NCBI GenBank assembly: GCA_964567485.1
Contig: CAZMMX010000003.1
Coordinates: forward strand, 93,580-157,579
Direction: 5' to 3'
Source of the DNA: UBA1413 sp964567485
Lineage (GTDB): Bacteria > Bacteroidota > Bacteroidia > Bacteroidales > Prolixibacteraceae
Length of the DNA stretch: 64,000 bases
This document shows, piece by piece, positions 25,296 to 33,775 of this stretch (position 1 is its first letter; every line of letters begins with the position of its first letter). A model generated the notes under the pieces. That model saw only the letters and a program-made list of their open reading frames with translations. It was not told the origin of the DNA and ran no database searches. The translations under genes were made by a program, and so were the position numbers.

Positions 25296-27257
25296 ATGAG
25301 GAACTGGCATTTCAACCATATTGATTTTTCGACGTATCCCCATTATTCCGGGAAAGACCTGGGGGTGACCTGCCACGGGGGAAAGACCCGGTTCCGGTTA
25401 TGGGCCCCCACGGCGCGCATGGTCGACCTCCGTCTCTTCAACACAGGAAAGGGAGGAAGACCCCTCAGGGTCATTGCTATGGAGCGTGCCGAGGCAGGAA
25501 CCTGGCTGTATGAGGACACTGATGACCTCACGGGTATCTATTACACCTTTCAGGTCAACGACGGGGAGTGGCTCCATGAAGTCCCCGACCCCTATGCCCG
25601 TGCCGTGGGCGTCAACGGTCACCGGGGTATGGTCGTCGACCTGGAGAGCACCAACCCTCAGGGATGGAAAAACGACAAGGGACCCCGCCTGCAATCCTTC
25701 ACCGATTGGATCATTTACGAAACCCACGTCCGTGATTTCTCCATCGCCCCGGAATCAGGAATCTCCCATAAAGGGAAATACCTGGGTTTCACCGAGGAAA
25801 ATACCGCTACCCCCACGGGTGAGACCACCGGGCTCTCCTATCTGAAGGAATTGGGCATCACCCATGTCCACCTGCTGCCGGTCAATGATTTCCAGACCGT
25901 GGATGACGAGTTTCCCCTGCTGAAATACAATTGGGGTTATGACCCCCAGAATTATAATGCCCCTGAGGGTTCGTATGCCTCCGATCCTTATGACGGAAGT
26001 GTCAGAATCAGGGAACTCAAAATGCTGATTAACGCTTTACATGACCAGGGTATCGGGGTGATTCTCGATGTGGTCTATAACCACACCTGGCTGACCAAAG
26101 GATCGGTTTTTAACCAGACCGTTCCTGGGTATTACTATCGTCAGAACCCTGACGGTTCCTTTTCCAATGGTTCGGGATGCGGCAATGAAATCGCCACAGA
26201 ACGCTTCATGGTGCGAAAATTCATCATTGACTCCCTGAAATATTGGATCAAGGAGTACCATATCGACGGCTTCCGGTTTGACCTGATGGGCATTTTCGAC
26301 AATGAGACCATCAGGCATATCAGATATGAGATTGACAAGAAGGATCCGGCGATTTTCCTGTATGGTGAAGGATGGGCAGGAGGGCCGAGTCCCATGCCTG
26401 AATTTCGCCGGGCCGTGAAAAGGAACATCACCCATCTTCCGGGGATTGCCGCTTTTTGTGATGACATGCGCGATGCCCTGAAGGGAAACCACGGACTCAA
26501 AACCAGCCTGGGATTTATCAGCGGACGGGCTCTTCGGGAGGAAGCTGTGAAATTCGGGATCGTGGCAGCCACCTGGCATCCCCAGATCGTCTATAGTTAT
26601 GTCGAGAGTTCCCAGGAGCCCTGGGCTGCCGAACCGGCACAGTGCATCAATTATGTCTCCTGTCACGACAACTACACCCTCTTCGACAAGCTGAGAATGA
26701 GCCTTCCTGAGGCATCGGAGGAAGAACTCCGCAAGAGGGTAAAACTCGCCGGAGCCATCCTCCTCACCTCGCAGGGAGTTCCCTTCCTCCATTCAGGCAT
26801 GGAATTCTGCCGTTCCAAAGGGGGACACGGTAACTCCTACAAGTCACCCGATATCATCAACCGCCTGGACTGGTCTAACAGAAACAGCTTTGCTGATGTA
26901 AACGACTATTATATCCACCTGATCAGACTCCGGAAGAACCATCCCCTCTTCCGCATGACCCAGGCCGAAATGATCAGGAAAAATCTCAATTTTTGCATTG
27001 AATACAAGGTAGGCGTGGTCACTTACTGTCTCAAGGGGAAAAACACGGGAGACCCCTGGGAACAGGCCATTGTCATTTTCAACGGGAACAGGGAAGAAGT
27101 CAGCATCACCCTGCCGGCCGGCCGCTTCCACATCATTGCCTCAGGCGACCTGATCGATGAGGAAGGAATGGAAATCCTTGAAGGAGGGAGTGTGACGGTG
27201 GCCCCGATATCCATGATGCTGCTGGCCCGGTGGCCGGAAGGACCTCACAGCGTGTGA
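25296..27257 (+). CDS. pulA: Type I pullulanase / glycogen debranching enzyme (GH13)
   Basis: A 653-aa alpha-1,6-glucosidase that debranches pullulan, glycogen or amylopectin. There is an N-terminal CBM48-like domain (about 20-120), then the GH13 barrel. The type I pullulanase signature YNWGYDP is near residue 212. Catalytic residues are the nucleophile Asp329 (GFRFDLMG), acid Glu358 (YGEGW) and Asp458 in SCHDNYTL. No signal peptide is seen, so it probably acts on intracellular glycogen or imported oligosaccharides. It starts 2 bp after the small membrane protein gene. The neighbouring GRE has no known functional tie to starch. Confidence 0.92.
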   Translation: MRNWHFNHIDFSTYPHYSGKDLGVTCHGGKTRFRLWAPTARMVDLRLFNTGKGGRPLRVIAMERAEAGTWLYEDTDDLTGIYYTFQVNDGEWLHEVPDPYARAVGVNGHRGMVVDLESTNPQGWKNDKGPRLQSFTDWIIYETHVRDFSIAPESGISHKGKYLGFTEENTATPTGETTGLSYLKELGITHVHLLPVNDFQTVDDEFPLLKYNWGYDPQNYNAPEGSYASDPYDGSVRIRELKMLINALHDQGIGVILDVVYNHTWLTKGSVFNQTVPGYYYRQNPDGSFSNGSGCGNEIATERFMVRKFIIDSLKYWIKEYHIDGFRFDLMGIFDNETIRHIRYEIDKKDPAIFLYGEGWAGGPSPMPEFRRAVKRNITHLPGIAAFCDDMRDALKGNHGLKTSLGFISGRALREEAVKFGIVAATWHPQIVYSYVESSQEPWAAEPAQCINYVSCHDNYTLFDKLRMSLPEASEEELRKRVKLAGAILLTSQGVPFLHSGMEFCRSKGGHGNSYKSPDIINRLDWSNRNSFADVNDYYIHLIRLRKNHPLFRMTQAEMIRKNLNFCIEYKVGVVTYCLKGKNTGDPWEQAIVIFNGNREEVSITLPAGRFHIIASGDLIDEEGMEILEGGSVTVAPISMMLLARWPEGPHSV

Positions 27258-27303
27258 CCTCACCATGGCCGGGCGGCAGCTGCGGGCCCCCGGAAGGCAG
27301 TTG

Positions 27304-28524
27304 TCAGAAGGCGGCCAACAACAGGTCGATATCCTTGACCGGCAGGTTAAACTGATCGCCGACATCCTTGTTGGTGAGAATTCCATGGTAGAGGTACACG
27401 CCCCTGCGGAAACCCTGAGATGTTTTGATATAATGGTCGACCCCACCACTGTCGCCGATGGCCAGCAGTTCGGGAATCAGGATGTTGCTCAGGGAAATGG
27501 AGGCTGTGCGGGCCACCAGTGAGGGGACGTTGGGGACACAATAGTGGACCACCCCGTGTTTGCGGAAAACAGGATTTTTCAGGTCGGTCAGGTGGGTGGT
27601 CTCGAAACACCCTCCCTGGCTGGCGTTCAGGTCAATGATGATGGCCCCTTCCTTGATATTCTGCACCATCTCTTCAGTGACCCGGAATGCCGGCGTTTCA
27701 TTGAAAGGCTGTGCCCCCACCACGGCATCGGCCGAAAGCAACGCCTTTTTCAGCACCTTGGGGTAAAATACCGAGGTGAAAACCCTCCTTCCCAGTTTTT
27801 CTTCCAGCCGGCTCAGCCGCTCCACGGAAGTGTCGAAGACCTTGACGATGATTCCCAGGCTGAGGGCCGCACGGGCCGCAAACTCGGCAGCCGTACCCGA
27901 ACCGATGATGACCATCTCGGCGGGCGTGATCCCCGTCACATCCCCAAAGAGAACCCCCTTGCCTCCCCGCGAGGTACTCAGGTACTCACTGGCAATAGTA
28001 ATGGAGGTAATCCCTGAAATCTGGCTCATTTGATGGACAAAGGGAAGAAATCCATTCTCATTTTCAAGATATTCGTAGGCAAGACAGGTCATCTTTTTCT
28101 GCATCAGCTTTTCGATAGACTCAAGGCAGTGGGACTGTATCTGCATGTTGGAGATGACCACCTGGTTTCCCCTCAGCAGGGCTGTTTCCCGGGCGTCAAA
28201 AGGGGCTACCCGCAGGACGATGTCGCACTGCATCACCTCCCCCTTATCCTTGACGACCCTGGCCCCTGCCTCGGCGTATTCCCTGTCGGAATAGCTGGCA
28301 TGACTGCCGGCACCACTCTCCAGGGTAATCTCATGACCATGGGATACCAGCAAATCGACCGCCTGAGGAGTCAGGGGAACACGGTACTCCACCTTTTCGT
28401 CATCGGAAGGAATCCCTATGACGATCTTTTTCTCCCGCTGCCGCAATTCCAGCATCTCCTCCCGGGGAAGCAGCATGCTCCGGGAAACCGGCATCCCTGT
28501 CCTGTTCTTATCTTTATTGGTCAT
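27304..28524 (-). CDS. ald: Alanine dehydrogenase (AlaDH/PNT family)
   Basis: NAD-dependent cytosolic enzyme interconverting L-alanine and pyruvate plus ammonia. With the ATG at 28524 it is 406 aa; the longer open frame to 28698 overlaps tsaE and lacks homology. Family features are IGIPSDDEKVEYRVPLTP at the N-terminus, the pyruvate-site segment GAGSHASYSDREY, and a Rossmann motif VIIGSGTAAEFAARAA. The N-terminal 35 residues ahead of the first conserved strand are common in Bacteroidota members. A saccharopine dehydrogenase or PntA relation is excluded by length and motifs. It follows tsaE by 47 bp on the same strand. Confidence 0.85.
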   Translation of the reverse strand: MTNKDKNRTGMPVSRSMLLPREEMLELRQREKKIVIGIPSDDEKVEYRVPLTPQAVDLLVSHGHEITLESGAGSHASYSDREYAEAGARVVKDKGEVMQCDIVLRVAPFDARETALLRGNQVVISNMQIQSHCLESIEKLMQKKMTCLAYEYLENENGFLPFVHQMSQISGITSITIASEYLSTSRGGKGVLFGDVTGITPAEMVIIGSGTAAEFAARAALSLGIIVKVFDTSVERLSRLEEKLGRRVFTSVFYPKVLKKALLSADAVVGAQPFNETPAFRVTEEMVQNIKEGAIIIDLNASQGGCFETTHLTDLKNPVFRKHGVVHYCVPNVPSLVARTASISLSNILIPELLAIGDSGGVDHYIKTSQGFRRGVYLYHGILTNKDVGDQFNLPVKDIDLLLAAF

Positions 28525-28571
28525 GTCGTCATTTCTGTGGTGAGTTAAAGTTACATCCAAAGCATGAATTT

Positions 28572-29006
28572 TCAAAATTGCACCCGGGCCTTTTGGGCTT
28601 TGATGGTTCGTGTGGTCTCCCCATCTTCCGTCAGGGTCACCTCTACATGTTCCGGAGGAAGCAATGGAGTGACTTTTTCGGGCCACTCGATCAGGCAATA
28701 ACAGCCACTGAAGAAATAATCCTCATACCCCAGGTCATAAGCTTCCGCCAGCTCTTTCAGGCGGTAAAAGTCAAAATGGTAAAGGGGCTCGCCCCCGGGA
28801 GTCTGGTATTCGTTGATGATGGCAAAAGTGGGGCTGGTGACCACGTCGTCAGAACCCAGGAAAAGGCAGACCTCCCTGATGAAGGTGGTCTTTCCGGCGC
28901 CCATTTTTCCGTAGAAGGCAAAGACTCTTTCTTCCGGAAAGGCAGTGACCAACTCCGCGGCGACTTCCCGTAACTCCCCCGAGGTGATATGGTTTCTCAC
29001 AAACAT
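28572..29006 (-). CDS. tsaE: tRNA threonylcarbamoyladenosine biosynthesis ATPase TsaE
   Basis: ATPase that resets the TsaBDE complex making t6A37 in ANN-decoding tRNAs. From the ATG at 29006 it is 144 aa; the longer frame to 29156 runs into gcvH on the other strand and is rejected. Walker A is GKMGAGKTTFIREV, followed by the switch segment SPTFAIINEY and LYHFDFYRL, both family signatures. Late IEWPEK marks the Walker B-like end. A TATTTTTG promoter element lies 25-32 nt upstream. It probably heads a tsaE-ald transcript. Confidence 0.93.
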   Translation of the reverse strand: MFVRNHITSGELREVAAELVTAFPEERVFAFYGKMGAGKTTFIREVCLFLGSDDVVTSPTFAIINEYQTPGGEPLYHFDFYRLKELAEAYDLGYEDYFFSGCYCLIEWPEKVTPLLPPEHVEVTLTEDGETTRTIKAQKARVQF

Positions 29007-29030
29007 TGACAAAGCATTTATACAATAATA

Positions 29031-29038
29031 CAAAAATA
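29031..29038 (-). promoter_or_regulatory. -7 element for tsaE
   Basis: The minus strand reads TATTTTTG, an exact TAnnTTTG match, in the 70-bp divergent gap between tsaE and gcvH. On the plus strand TAATTTTA near 29043 is a weaker candidate for gcvH. Confidence 0.55.
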
Positions 29039-29076
29039 AGGTTAATTTTACCAAAAAAATTAAACAGCAGTCAATT

Positions 29077-29457
29077 ATGAAAATTCCTGAAAATCTGAAG
29101 TTTACCCGGGAACACGAATGGGTTCGCATCGAAGGGGAAATGGCCGTGATCGGCATTACCGACTTTGCTCAGGGGGAATTGGGCGATGTGGTTTTCGTCG
29201 AAATAGAGACGGAAGGGGAGACTCTCGAGAAAGGAGAGATCTTTGGTACCGTGGAAGCGGTCAAGACCGTTTCTGACCTCTTTATGCCTGTAACCGGAGA
29301 GGTCGTGGAAATCAACGAGGCCCTGGCCGCCCGTCCTGAACTGGTCAACCAGGATCCTTACGGAGAAGGATGGATGATCAGGATCAAGGTGGCGGAAGAA
29401 GGGGATGTGGAAGAATTGCTCACTCCTGAAGAGTACCGTCAAATGGTCGAAGCATAA
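29077..29457 (+). CDS. gcvH: Glycine cleavage system H protein
   Basis: Lipoyl carrier that shuttles the aminomethyl group between the P, T and L proteins. The 126-aa protein has the start KFTREHEWVRIEG and the lipoylation site Lys63 in TVEAVKTVSDL, flanked by the usual hammerhead fold. It ends ELLTPEEYRQMVEA. The genes for P, T and L proteins are not in the window, so the system is dispersed, as is usual in this phylum. A strong hairpin terminator follows at once. Confidence 0.96.
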   Translation: MKIPENLKFTREHEWVRIEGEMAVIGITDFAQGELGDVVFVEIETEGETLEKGEIFGTVEAVKTVSDLFMPVTGEVVEINEALAARPELVNQDPYGEGWMIRIKVAEEGDVEELLTPEEYRQMVEA

Positions 29458-29488
29458 AAAACGGCTGCCCCTCTGGGCAGCCGTTTTT
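29456..29488. terminator. Bidirectional terminator between gcvH and the B12-dependent RNR
   Basis: A perfect 10-bp stem ACGGCTGCCC/GGGCAGCCGT with loop CTCT. It has an A-run on its left and a T-run on its right, so it can end both convergent transcripts. Confidence 0.9.
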
Positions 29489-29509
29489 GCTTGATTACAA
29501 TCGCTATTA

Positions 29510-32065
29510 TTATCCACATTTTGAAGATCCGCACGACATGCACACCAGGCATCCCTCCTGGTAGACCACTTCGTTGGAGCCGCACTCTCCGCAGTGGGCA
29601 TCTTCAGCGATGGTCCCGTTGGGGATATATTTCTTGAGGGCCCTGGCCACCCCTGCCTTCCATGAGTTGATGGTCTCATTGTCGAGCTGGAGGCTGGTCA
29701 CCAGTTCCACCACCTTGTGAATGGGCATTCCATGGCGGAGAACCCCGGAAATCAGCTTGGCATAATTCCAGTAGACGGGATTAAACTTGTAGGAGAGACC
29801 TTCGATGGTGGTCTTGTATCCCCGTTTGTTGATGTACTGGAAGTCATAGCGTGAGTTTTCCTCATCCTCCCAGTTCTTGATGATATACCCCTTGGTGACG
29901 GAGCGGGGCAGAAGAATGCCGTCTTCGTCATCGCTCAGACCGGTAAAGATCTCATAGGGCATATTCCCGATCAGACCGATAAAGGCCACCCAGTTCTCCT
30001 TGTTATTGCGGAACCTGACCACGTCGGCTTCCAGGATTTCCGGCCTTTTGGTGGGGAATCCCAAAGATCTCTTTTTTTCCTCCTTTTTATCGGAGATAAG
30101 CACCCCTGACCGGGAACCGTCGCGGTACACGGTAACTCCCTTGCATCCGCTTTTCCAGGCTTCGAAGAAGAGTTTTCCGACCAGTTCTTCCGACACGTGG
30201 GAGGGCAGGTTGATGGTGACGCTGATGGAGTGGTCGACCCATTTCTGGATCCGCCCCTGCATGTGCACTTTGGCGACCCAGTCGACATCGTTGGAGGTCG
30301 CCTGATAATAAGGGGAGCTTTTCACCATCTCTTCGAGTTCTTCCTGGGAATATTTTTTATGGACGTCGAAACCGTTGACTTCCATCCAGGTTTTGAACTT
30401 GTGATGGAAGACGGTATATTCTTCCCAGTGGTCACCCACTTCGTCGACAAAGTCAACCCTGACATCCTTATCGTTGGGGTTAACCTTGCGGCGGCGGCGG
30501 TAAACAGGCATGAATACCGGTTCAATTCCCGAGGTGGTCTGCGTCATCAGGCTGGTGGTTCCCGTAGGGGCAATGGTCAGCAGGGCGATGTTGCGGCGGC
30601 CATGCCGTGACATCTCCTCATACAATTCCGGGTCGGCCAGTTTCAGCCGGCGAATCAGTGGGTTGTTCTTTTCCCTGTCGGTATTGTATATGGCAAAGGC
30701 TCCCCTTTCGGCGGCCAGATGTACCGAAGAGCGGTAAGCTTCCAGGGTCACAGTCTTGTGCACCTCTTCCGAGAAGTCGGTGGCATCTTCAGTGCCGTAC
30801 TTCAATCCCAGGGCAGCCAGCATATCTCCTTCCGCAGTAATGCCAATACCTGTTCGCCTTCCCTCTTCCGCCTTTTTCCTGATGTTAAACCAGAGATTGC
30901 GTTCCACCAGCTTGATTTCATCACCCTCGGGATCATTATCGATCTTTTCGAGTATGGCATCGATCTTCTCAAGTTCCAGGTCAATGATGTCGTCCATGAT
31001 CCGCTGGGCCACATGAACATGTTCCCTGAAGAGGTTGAAATCGAAACGGGCGTCTGCCGTAAAAGGCTTTTCAACATATGAGTAGAGGTTGATGGCGATC
31101 AGGCGGCAGCTGTCATAAGGACACAGGGGGATTTCTCCGCACGGATTGGTGGAAACGGTGCGGTATCCCAGATCGGCATAGCAGTCGGGAATCGACTCCC
31201 TGATGATGGTATCCCAAAATAGAATGCCCGGTTCTGCCGACTTCCAGGCGTTGTGGACGATTTTCTTCCAGAGGTCGGTAGCGTTAATCTCCTGACTATA
31301 GAGCACGTTCTCCCCGCTGATGGGGTAATGCTGGACATACCTCTCTTCGTTCTCCACGGCACCCATGAAGTCATCGTGCAACTTCACCGAAACATTGGCT
31401 CCGGTGACCTTTCCCTGTTCCAGTTTGGCATCGATGAACTTTTCCGCATCGGGGTGTTTCACCGAAACCGACAACATAAGAGCCCCGCGGCGCCCATCCT
31501 GGGCCACCTCACGGGTCGAATTGGAATAACGCTCCATGAAAGGAACGATCCCCGTAGAGGTAAGCGCGGAATTTTTTACCGGAGAACCTTTGGGACGAAT
31601 GTGGGAGAGATCATGCCCCACCCCGCCACGACGTTTCATCAACTGCACCTGCTCCTGGTCAATTTTCATGATGCCTCCATAGGAATCGGAATTTCCCTGG
31701 TTCCCGACGACAAAACAGTTCGATAAGGAGGCCACCTGAAAATTGTTGCCAATACCCGTCATGGGTCCCCCCTGGGGAACAATATACTTAAAGTCCTTCA
31801 GGGTATGGTAAATCTGCTTTGCCGAGAGCGGACGGGGATATTTCTGCTCAATGCGGGCAATTTCTCTGGCCAGCCGCCAGTGCATATCGTCGGGCGTTAA
31901 CTCGTAAATGTTGCCATACGAGTCTTTCAAAGCATACTTGTTGACCCAGACCCTGGCTGCCAGATCATCCCCCCTGAAATAACGAAGCGACGCCTGGATG
32001 GCTTCCTCTTGTGAAAAAATCTTCGTGGCCGCCGGGACCTCAACAACCTCTTCCTTTACTGACAT
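29510..32065 (-). CDS. nrdJ: Adenosylcobalamin-dependent (class II) ribonucleotide reductase
   Basis: Makes deoxyribonucleotides with adenosylcobalamin as radical source and works with or without oxygen. From the ATG at 32065 it is 851 aa; an in-frame ATG at 32125 would add 20 residues with no family character. The core shows TNPCGEIPLCPYDSCRLIAI and GIGITAEGDMLAALG (active-site loop), and FMPVYRRRRKVN. The C-terminal tail holds a zinc-ribbon-like CGECGSNEV...CLVCMSCGSSKCG that supplies the redox cysteines. It lacks an ATP-cone. It is probably reduced by thioredoxin. No cobalamin riboswitch is recognised upstream. Confidence 0.92.
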   Translation of the reverse strand: MSVKEEVVEVPAATKIFSQEEAIQASLRYFRGDDLAARVWVNKYALKDSYGNIYELTPDDMHWRLAREIARIEQKYPRPLSAKQIYHTLKDFKYIVPQGGPMTGIGNNFQVASLSNCFVVGNQGNSDSYGGIMKIDQEQVQLMKRRGGVGHDLSHIRPKGSPVKNSALTSTGIVPFMERYSNSTREVAQDGRRGALMLSVSVKHPDAEKFIDAKLEQGKVTGANVSVKLHDDFMGAVENEERYVQHYPISGENVLYSQEINATDLWKKIVHNAWKSAEPGILFWDTIIRESIPDCYADLGYRTVSTNPCGEIPLCPYDSCRLIAINLYSYVEKPFTADARFDFNLFREHVHVAQRIMDDIIDLELEKIDAILEKIDNDPEGDEIKLVERNLWFNIRKKAEEGRRTGIGITAEGDMLAALGLKYGTEDATDFSEEVHKTVTLEAYRSSVHLAAERGAFAIYNTDREKNNPLIRRLKLADPELYEEMSRHGRRNIALLTIAPTGTTSLMTQTTSGIEPVFMPVYRRRRKVNPNDKDVRVDFVDEVGDHWEEYTVFHHKFKTWMEVNGFDVHKKYSQEELEEMVKSSPYYQATSNDVDWVAKVHMQGRIQKWVDHSISVTINLPSHVSEELVGKLFFEAWKSGCKGVTVYRDGSRSGVLISDKKEEKKRSLGFPTKRPEILEADVVRFRNNKENWVAFIGLIGNMPYEIFTGLSDDEDGILLPRSVTKGYIIKNWEDEENSRYDFQYINKRGYKTTIEGLSYKFNPVYWNYAKLISGVLRHGMPIHKVVELVTSLQLDNETINSWKAGVARALKKYIPNGTIAEDAHCGECGSNEVVYQEGCLVCMSCGSSKCG

Positions 32066-32410
32066 GGCAAGTTTTTTAGTTTTTTTTTGTGATGCGATGG
32101 CGTTATGATTTTTTAATGTTCTCAATGTCTTAATGAAACGACCCTTTCAAGTGGTTCAGGTTTCGTTATGCAAGATAGAAACGGCGTTTCATTTTTAGAA
32201 TACTTTTCATTTTAAAAAGTCAGAAAGTTATCAACTTTGTTATGTTAGTTGACTGTTTTTCAATTTATTATAGTTTTTTACCGGTAAAAAAGTTTACAAA
32301 AATTGAATTTTACCATACACAATAAATTTGAAAAGAGCAAGTGCCGGCGAGGATTTTTCAGGGGTAAATATCCCGAATTTTCAACACGGGGAAAGGGGGA
32401 AAACGGAGGA
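32066..32410. other. 345-bp AT-rich intergenic region upstream of nrdJ, with three short inverted repeats
   Basis: No gene is seen. Three perfect short inverted repeats are present: GAAACG-G-CGTTTC (32178-32190), AAAGTT-ATC-AACTTT (32224-32238), and an 18-bp palindrome TTTTTTACCGGTAAAAAA (32274-32291). They lie between the end of waaA and the start of nrdJ, both on the minus strand. They may be operators for nrdJ, and the third may also end waaA transcription. No exact TAnnTTTG is found; TATCTTG (minus strand, 32171-32177) is the nearest. Confidence 0.5.
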
Positions 32411-33643
32411 TCAGGCGAAGGCCTTTTGGAGGATTTTCATGGTGGCCCCCCGGTTATTCTGAACATAATCCGACGCTGTTGCGCGTGTTTTGCCCATGAT
32501 TTCGGGGGAGGACGTGAGCCGGGAAAGGTAGCCCATGAAGGATTCCGTGGTGGTGACAGGAAATGCTGCCCGCAGTTCCTCGAGTTGAACGGCTTCCCTG
32601 AACTTGTGATAATTGGGGCCGAAAAAGAGGGGGAGTCCGAAAGTCGCCGCTTCCAGAATGTTGTGGATGCCCACGCCAAAACCGCCACCGATATAAGCAA
32701 TGGTTCCATACCGGTATACCGAGGAGAGCAACCCCACCGAGTCGATAATCAGGACTTCATGGCTGGCCACATTTTCTTCGGTAGCCTGGCTGTAAAGAAG
32801 AGGCGGGGTTTTCAACATTCGTGAGAGTCTGTTAACATTGGCGGGGGTCACCTCATGGGGGGCGATGATAAACTTCCACCCCCGCGAGGCCTCAATGAAT
32901 GGCACAAGCAGCTCTTCATCAGGTTTCCATGTACTTCCAGCCACCAGGAGTTGTTTACCTGCCGAAAACTTTTCAACAAGTGGCAGAGGTTGTGAACTAT
33001 TTGCGATGGCCGCCACCCTGTCGAAGCGGGTATCTCCTGAAACTGTGCATTGGTCGATGCCGGCATTTCTGAGCAGGAGAGCCGAAGGTTCATCCTGTAC
33101 AAAGAGATGGGTGAAATTCTGCAGAAATCCCAGGTACCACTGGCTCCAGGGCATATCGGTAAAAAAAGGCTGGCTCTTCCGGAAGATCCCTGAAACCAGG
33201 TAAACGGGGAGATTCTCCTGGCGCAGGGTATGAAGATAGTGGTACCAGAACTCATACTTGATGAAAAAGATGACCGAGGGCTGCAACAGGGAGATAAAAG
33301 TGCGGGCATTCCGCCGGGTGTCAAAAGGGAGATAGGCCACAATGTCGGCCAGAGGGTAATTTTTCCGGATTTCATATCCCGAAGGGGAAAAGAAGGTCAG
33401 GGCGATCCTGAACCCGGGATGTTCTTTCCTGAGAGCTTCGATCAGGGGGCGTCCCTGTTCGAACTCTCCCAATGAGGCACAGTGTATCCAAACATATTTT
33501 TCGCCGGGGCTCCTCTTTTTCCGGAGACTCTCCTGCCAATTGGCCCTCCCCAGCATCATCAGCCGGGCTTTGGAATGAAAGGGGGAAACCACCCTTATGG
33601 CCAGATGGTAAAAAAAGAGGGCGAAATCATACAGGAATCTCAT
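32411..33643 (-). CDS. waaA: 3-deoxy-D-manno-octulosonic acid (Kdo) transferase
   Basis: Inner-membrane glycosyltransferase (GT30) that adds Kdo to lipid A precursor, the first step of LPS core synthesis. The 410-aa protein has a hydrophobic N-terminal anchor (FLYDFALFFYHLAIRVV), the signature WIHCASLGEFEQGRPLIEAL, FFIKYEFWYHYL in the middle, and a C-terminal nucleotide-sugar site with IAYIGGGFGVGIHNILEAA. One copy suggests mono-Kdo or two-step addition by a single enzyme; this cannot be told from sequence. It fits functionally with lptB at the window start. Confidence 0.95.
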   Translation of the reverse strand: MRFLYDFALFFYHLAIRVVSPFHSKARLMMLGRANWQESLRKKRSPGEKYVWIHCASLGEFEQGRPLIEALRKEHPGFRIALTFFSPSGYEIRKNYPLADIVAYLPFDTRRNARTFISLLQPSVIFFIKYEFWYHYLHTLRQENLPVYLVSGIFRKSQPFFTDMPWSQWYLGFLQNFTHLFVQDEPSALLLRNAGIDQCTVSGDTRFDRVAAIANSSQPLPLVEKFSAGKQLLVAGSTWKPDEELLVPFIEASRGWKFIIAPHEVTPANVNRLSRMLKTPPLLYSQATEENVASHEVLIIDSVGLLSSVYRYGTIAYIGGGFGVGIHNILEAATFGLPLFFGPNYHKFREAVQLEELRAAFPVTTTESFMGYLSRLTSSPEIMGKTRATASDYVQNNRGATMKILQKAFA

Positions 33644-33744
33644 AGCTGGTCAATTTTGGTACAAAATAAGAAAGAATAATGCAATTGGATGCTGCAAAAA
33701 GGTCATGGTTTCGCCCTATCAGGGAGAATCCTTCGGGTATTGAT

Positions 33745-33752
33745 TATCTTTG
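33745..33752 (+). promoter_or_regulatory. -7 element for the U32 protein
   Basis: TATCTTTG, an exact TAnnTTTG match, 24 nt upstream of the ATG in the 132-bp gap divergent from waaA. Confidence 0.6.
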
Positions 33753-33775
33753 CGGCTCATCATTAGGGCAGGTCA

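Noticed and set aside
28525..28698. N-terminal extension of alanine dehydrogenase
   Set aside because: Overlaps tsaE coding sequence and has no family similarity; the ATG at 28524 gives the normal start.
32066..32410. Cobalamin riboswitch expected before nrdJ
   Set aside because: No B12-box-like sequence or matching fold could be recognised by eye on either strand; a covariance-model search would settle it.
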